A DNA stretch of 64,000 bases from Bacteroidota bacterium. GTDB taxonomy: Bacteria > Bacteroidota > Bacteroidia > Chitinophagales > Saprospiraceae. This document shows positions 62,701-64,000 of this stretch, in pieces; positions within the stretch are counted from its first letter, which is position 1, and the number at the start of each line of letters is the position of its first letter. The translations under genes and the position numbers were made by a program. The notes below the pieces were generated by a model that was not told the origin of the DNA, did not search any database, and saw only the letters and a program-made list of their open reading frames with translations. The stretch is from assembly GCA_963169455.1 (NCBI GenBank), contig CAUJDW010000158.1, forward strand, positions 1 through 64,000, in the 5' to 3' direction.

Positions 62701-64000
62701 TTCTTCGATGGCTTTCAGGAGGGTTTCATCGGTAAGGCCTGCTTTTTCCATGAGCGGCGAGGAGGCGAAGAAGGCGCCCTGGAAGGCGATGCCCTGCATT
62801 CTAAGCTGCAGCTCGGGGTCGGTAGCTTCTTCGCGGGCGATTTTGAAACCATCGATATAGAAAATGCGGATTTGGTTGTCGATGATGATTTTCTGATAAG
62901 GTTTCGGGATATCGGCCCAGACCTCATCCGGCTTCGCCTTGTCACTCTGGATGATAAAGACGCCGCCTTTCTTCAGCCCGGCCAGCGCATTCGTATGCTT
63001 GAACACGTTGGGGTCGGGTGAAAGCACCACATCGACGAAGTAATACTCGCAGTTCACGCGGATGGGCTCCGGCGCTGCGGCGAGATAGTAGGTCGTCGGC
63101 TGGCCTTTTTTCTCCGAACCGTATTTGGGGTTTGCCTTGATGTCATACCCCAGCAGGTCGAAGAGGGTCATGGCCAGGTTTTTGCCGGTCGTGATGGCGC
63201 CCCAGCCGCCCACGGAGTGGAATCTGACCGTGATGGCGCCCTCGGGCATGAGGTTGGGGTTTTCCGAGCCGCGGACCGCAAGCTCCTTCACCTTCGGGTA
63301 AGCATCCTGAATGCTTTCCTGATAGGCTCTTTGCTTGGGCGTATAGGGTACGTCCCGGATGAAATCGATGGACAGATAGAACAGCTTTTTCTGCTTTCCA
63401 TCCGGCAGCATATTTTCAATAGCGCCGATGATGCCTTCCGGCTGCAGGTCGCGGCTGCCCATGCCGAAGGAGCCGGAATACAGGGCGGGGAGGTCGGAAG
63501 CGCTGTAGGCCGGCAATTCCGGATAGGGCGGTTTTTTGGGGTTGGCTCCGTTTTCGATGCACTTGGTGAGCGCGGCGCGGACTTCCCTGGCGATGGGAAG
63601 GTCGGCGGCCAGCGGCTGGTCGAGGCGTTCGAGGATGGTGACGCCCTTTTTGCCTTTTAAAACTTTCCCGATGAGATCGGCGGGGAAAGGCCGGAACATG
63701 ACGAGGTCCACTACGCCGACCTTAATGCCGCGGGTCTTGCGGAGGTAGTCGACGACGGCTTCGGCGCTGGGCACCACGCTTCCCTGCCCGAGGATCAGGT
63801 AATCGGCGTCTTCGGCCCGGTAGGACATGACCCTTTCGTAGCGGCGGCCGGTGAGTTCGTAAAACTCTTCAAAAGCCCGCTCCGTCAGTTCTTTGATATG
63901 GTCAAAGAAGAAAGGCCGCTGGGCGGCTACGCTCTGCATGTAGGAATCCTGGTTCTGCACGATGCCCGCCATTACGGGATTGTCGACATCCCAGAGTTCG
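59776..64000 (-). CDS. nifJ: Pyruvate:ferredoxin oxidoreductase, long form, 5' end outside window
   Basis: The open frame runs past the window's right edge (codons before the track's Met read DNPV, matching the family), so the N-terminal pyrimidine-binding region, roughly 250 residues, is missing. Visible parts include a gamma-type domain, two ferredoxin motifs (NCTACGKCYTVCP and TCKGCMECVAVCD), the TPP site GDGAMYDIGFQNLSR with SNTGGQ, and a C-terminal single-cluster ferredoxin segment (CTACDEC...KC). Standard PFOR is about 1170-1200 residues; this one exceeds 1400 as seen. It makes acetyl-CoA and reduced ferredoxin from pyruvate. The position upstream of rnf suggests a direct electron route to the Rnf pump. 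Confidence 0.9.
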   Translation of the reverse strand, partial: ELWDVDNPVMAGIVQNQDSYMQSVAAQRPFFFDHIKELTERAFEEFYELTGRRYERVMSYRAEDADYLILGQGSVVPSAEAVVDYLRKTRGIKVGVVDLVMFRPFPADLIGKVLKGKKGVTILERLDQPLAADLPIAREVRAALTKCIENGANPKKPPYPELPAYSASDLPALYSGSFGMGSRDLQPEGIIGAIENMLPDGKQKKLFYLSIDFIRDVPYTPKQRAYQESIQDAYPKVKELAVRGSENPNLMPEGAITVRFHSVGGWGAITTGKNLAMTLFDLLGYDIKANPKYGSEKKGQPTTYYLAAAPEPIRVNCEYYFVDVVLSPDPNVFKHTNALAGLKKGGVFIIQSDKAKPDEVWADIPKPYQKIIIDNQIRIFYIDGFKIAREEATDPELQLRMQGIAFQGAFFASSPLMEKAGLTDETLLKAIEEQLQHKFGGKGQRVVDDNMRVVRRGFDEVHEITNKVFGAGHAEKSNGEPLLPVPTMMKGIPKSQSNLSDIHRFWDQTGNFYLRGMGNDNLTDPFIGLSVMPAVSSLFRDMTGIRFEHPEWIPNNCTACGKCYTVCPDTAIPGLVSELSDVLETVVKRVKKNHGKAEYLPKAVRQMESKIRVLFKESGNGATVNQLINDAIDQAISESDNGLAQEMEWFREELGEFKFALTRPYFDLFEKSQPNSGGLFSITINPTTCKGCMECVAVCDDNALKPITQTEDSVARLRDEWEFWLDLPNTPARYNRVDDLEEKIGPLETILLNKDAYLRFASGDGACLGCSEKTVIHLFVATVESLMQPRIKKHVAYLDELIDRLEKHIQFRLIKTVNVGDADMMSKIVAEMHDSDLTMSGIAKRLESAQGSEPIDQDWLKNVTQLLAKLKHLRWKYTDGATGNGRASMGMTNATGCTSVWGSTYPFNPYPFPWANHLFQDSTSMAMGIFEGHMAKMADGFKAIRKAELELSGKYDPSVHDDFFTYFTWQQFTDEEWLLSPPVVALGGDGAMYDIGFQNLSRMMASGKPIKVIVVDTQVYSNTGGQACTSGFIGQISDMAQYGKVWQGKPEPRKEIGLIAMAHRNTYVLQATMANTSQMIEGFIDGLMARRPALFNLYTTCQPEHGVGDDMGANQAKLAMESRAYPIFKYNPEKGVKAEDAFDLSGNPAIDSIWPTYQLKYLENGREKSMEVAMTFADFALTEARFRKHFRKVPRDAWNDNMVLLSEFLEMGADEREGKFPFIWAVDRKQHLSRVLVAKKIVESCEERRDFWIMLRALAGLGKEKVEVVDVESKIRAEVVGKIAQGLMKLAGGDGSGIVSLATEAAGAPTAPESSPDKAQANGGDYMAPWLESDQCTACDECMKINANIFAYNSNKKAYIKDPNGGPYQDLVKAAEKCTARVIHPGLPANRTEKDMDKWVKRGEKYN

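Overview
This is a chromosomal stretch of a high-GC member of the Bacteroidota, most likely class Saprospiria (Lewinella/Phaeodactylibacter/Haliscomenobacter relatives). The evidence is a T9SS C-terminal sorting domain, lipoproteins with Cys lipoboxes, several Bacteroidota-restricted families (DUF5606, DUF4783, TIGR02757/DUF2400, DUF7009-like, membrane-anchored MutS-like), weak Shine-Dalgarno signals, and repeated TTG-N20-TAnnTTTG promoters typical of the phylum's primary sigma factor. Genus assignment is inference. I see no tRNA, rRNA, CRISPR array, transposase gene or prophage block.

Layout. 0.1-9 kb: LRR/BRCT-like protein and MutS-like ATPase (overlapping genes), an XRE/ScfR-type regulator with a phased operator, a tandem-OmpA protein paired with a coiled-coil HhH protein, then a likely small RNA between two terminators. 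9-20 kb: housekeeping and envelope genes (lipoprotein, gpmI, glucosaminidase, DUF4783, TIGR02757, glycosyltransferase, M3 oligopeptidase, DUF5606, LETM1-like protein) and an ALDH8A1-type aldehyde dehydrogenase. 20.2-20.8 kb: a gene-free, AT-rich region with a cluster of DnaA-box-like 9-mers, a replication-origin candidate. 20.8-24 kb: TPR protein and an OmpA/PD40 outer-membrane protein. 24-30.4 kb: SulP transporter, beta-carbonic anhydrase, second SulP, and a CPA-type antiporter with an RCK domain, plausibly a bicarbonate/pH module. 30.6-44 kb: prfC, psuG, a glycosyltransferase, TlpA-like protein, esterase, hemW, an AntA-like regulator with operator-like palindromes, methylmalonyl-CoA mutase and TonB. 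44-53 kb: M16 peptidase, NPP-type phosphodiesterase, T9SS-exported BNR protein, TrpF-like protein, ATL protein, DUF2147, recA.

53.4-64 kb is the most coherent system: on the minus strand, a very long pyruvate:ferredoxin oxidoreductase (its 5' end lies outside the window) runs through rnfC-D-G-E-A, a 65-aa single-TM Cys-rich protein, a ferredoxin-NADP reductase and rnfB. PFOR would make reduced ferredoxin, Rnf would couple its oxidation by NAD to ion pumping, and the FNR could tie it to NADP(H). The small Cys-rich protein resembles the NQR maturation factor NqrM in layout and may be an Rnf assembly factor.

Intergenic DNA carries several unexplained elements: a MITE-like palindromic element present as one long and one deleted copy, an in-frame palindrome inside hemW, 10-bp phased repeats upstream of recA and of the XRE regulator, and dispersed short repeats. 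All assignments are from reading the sequence; no searches were run.
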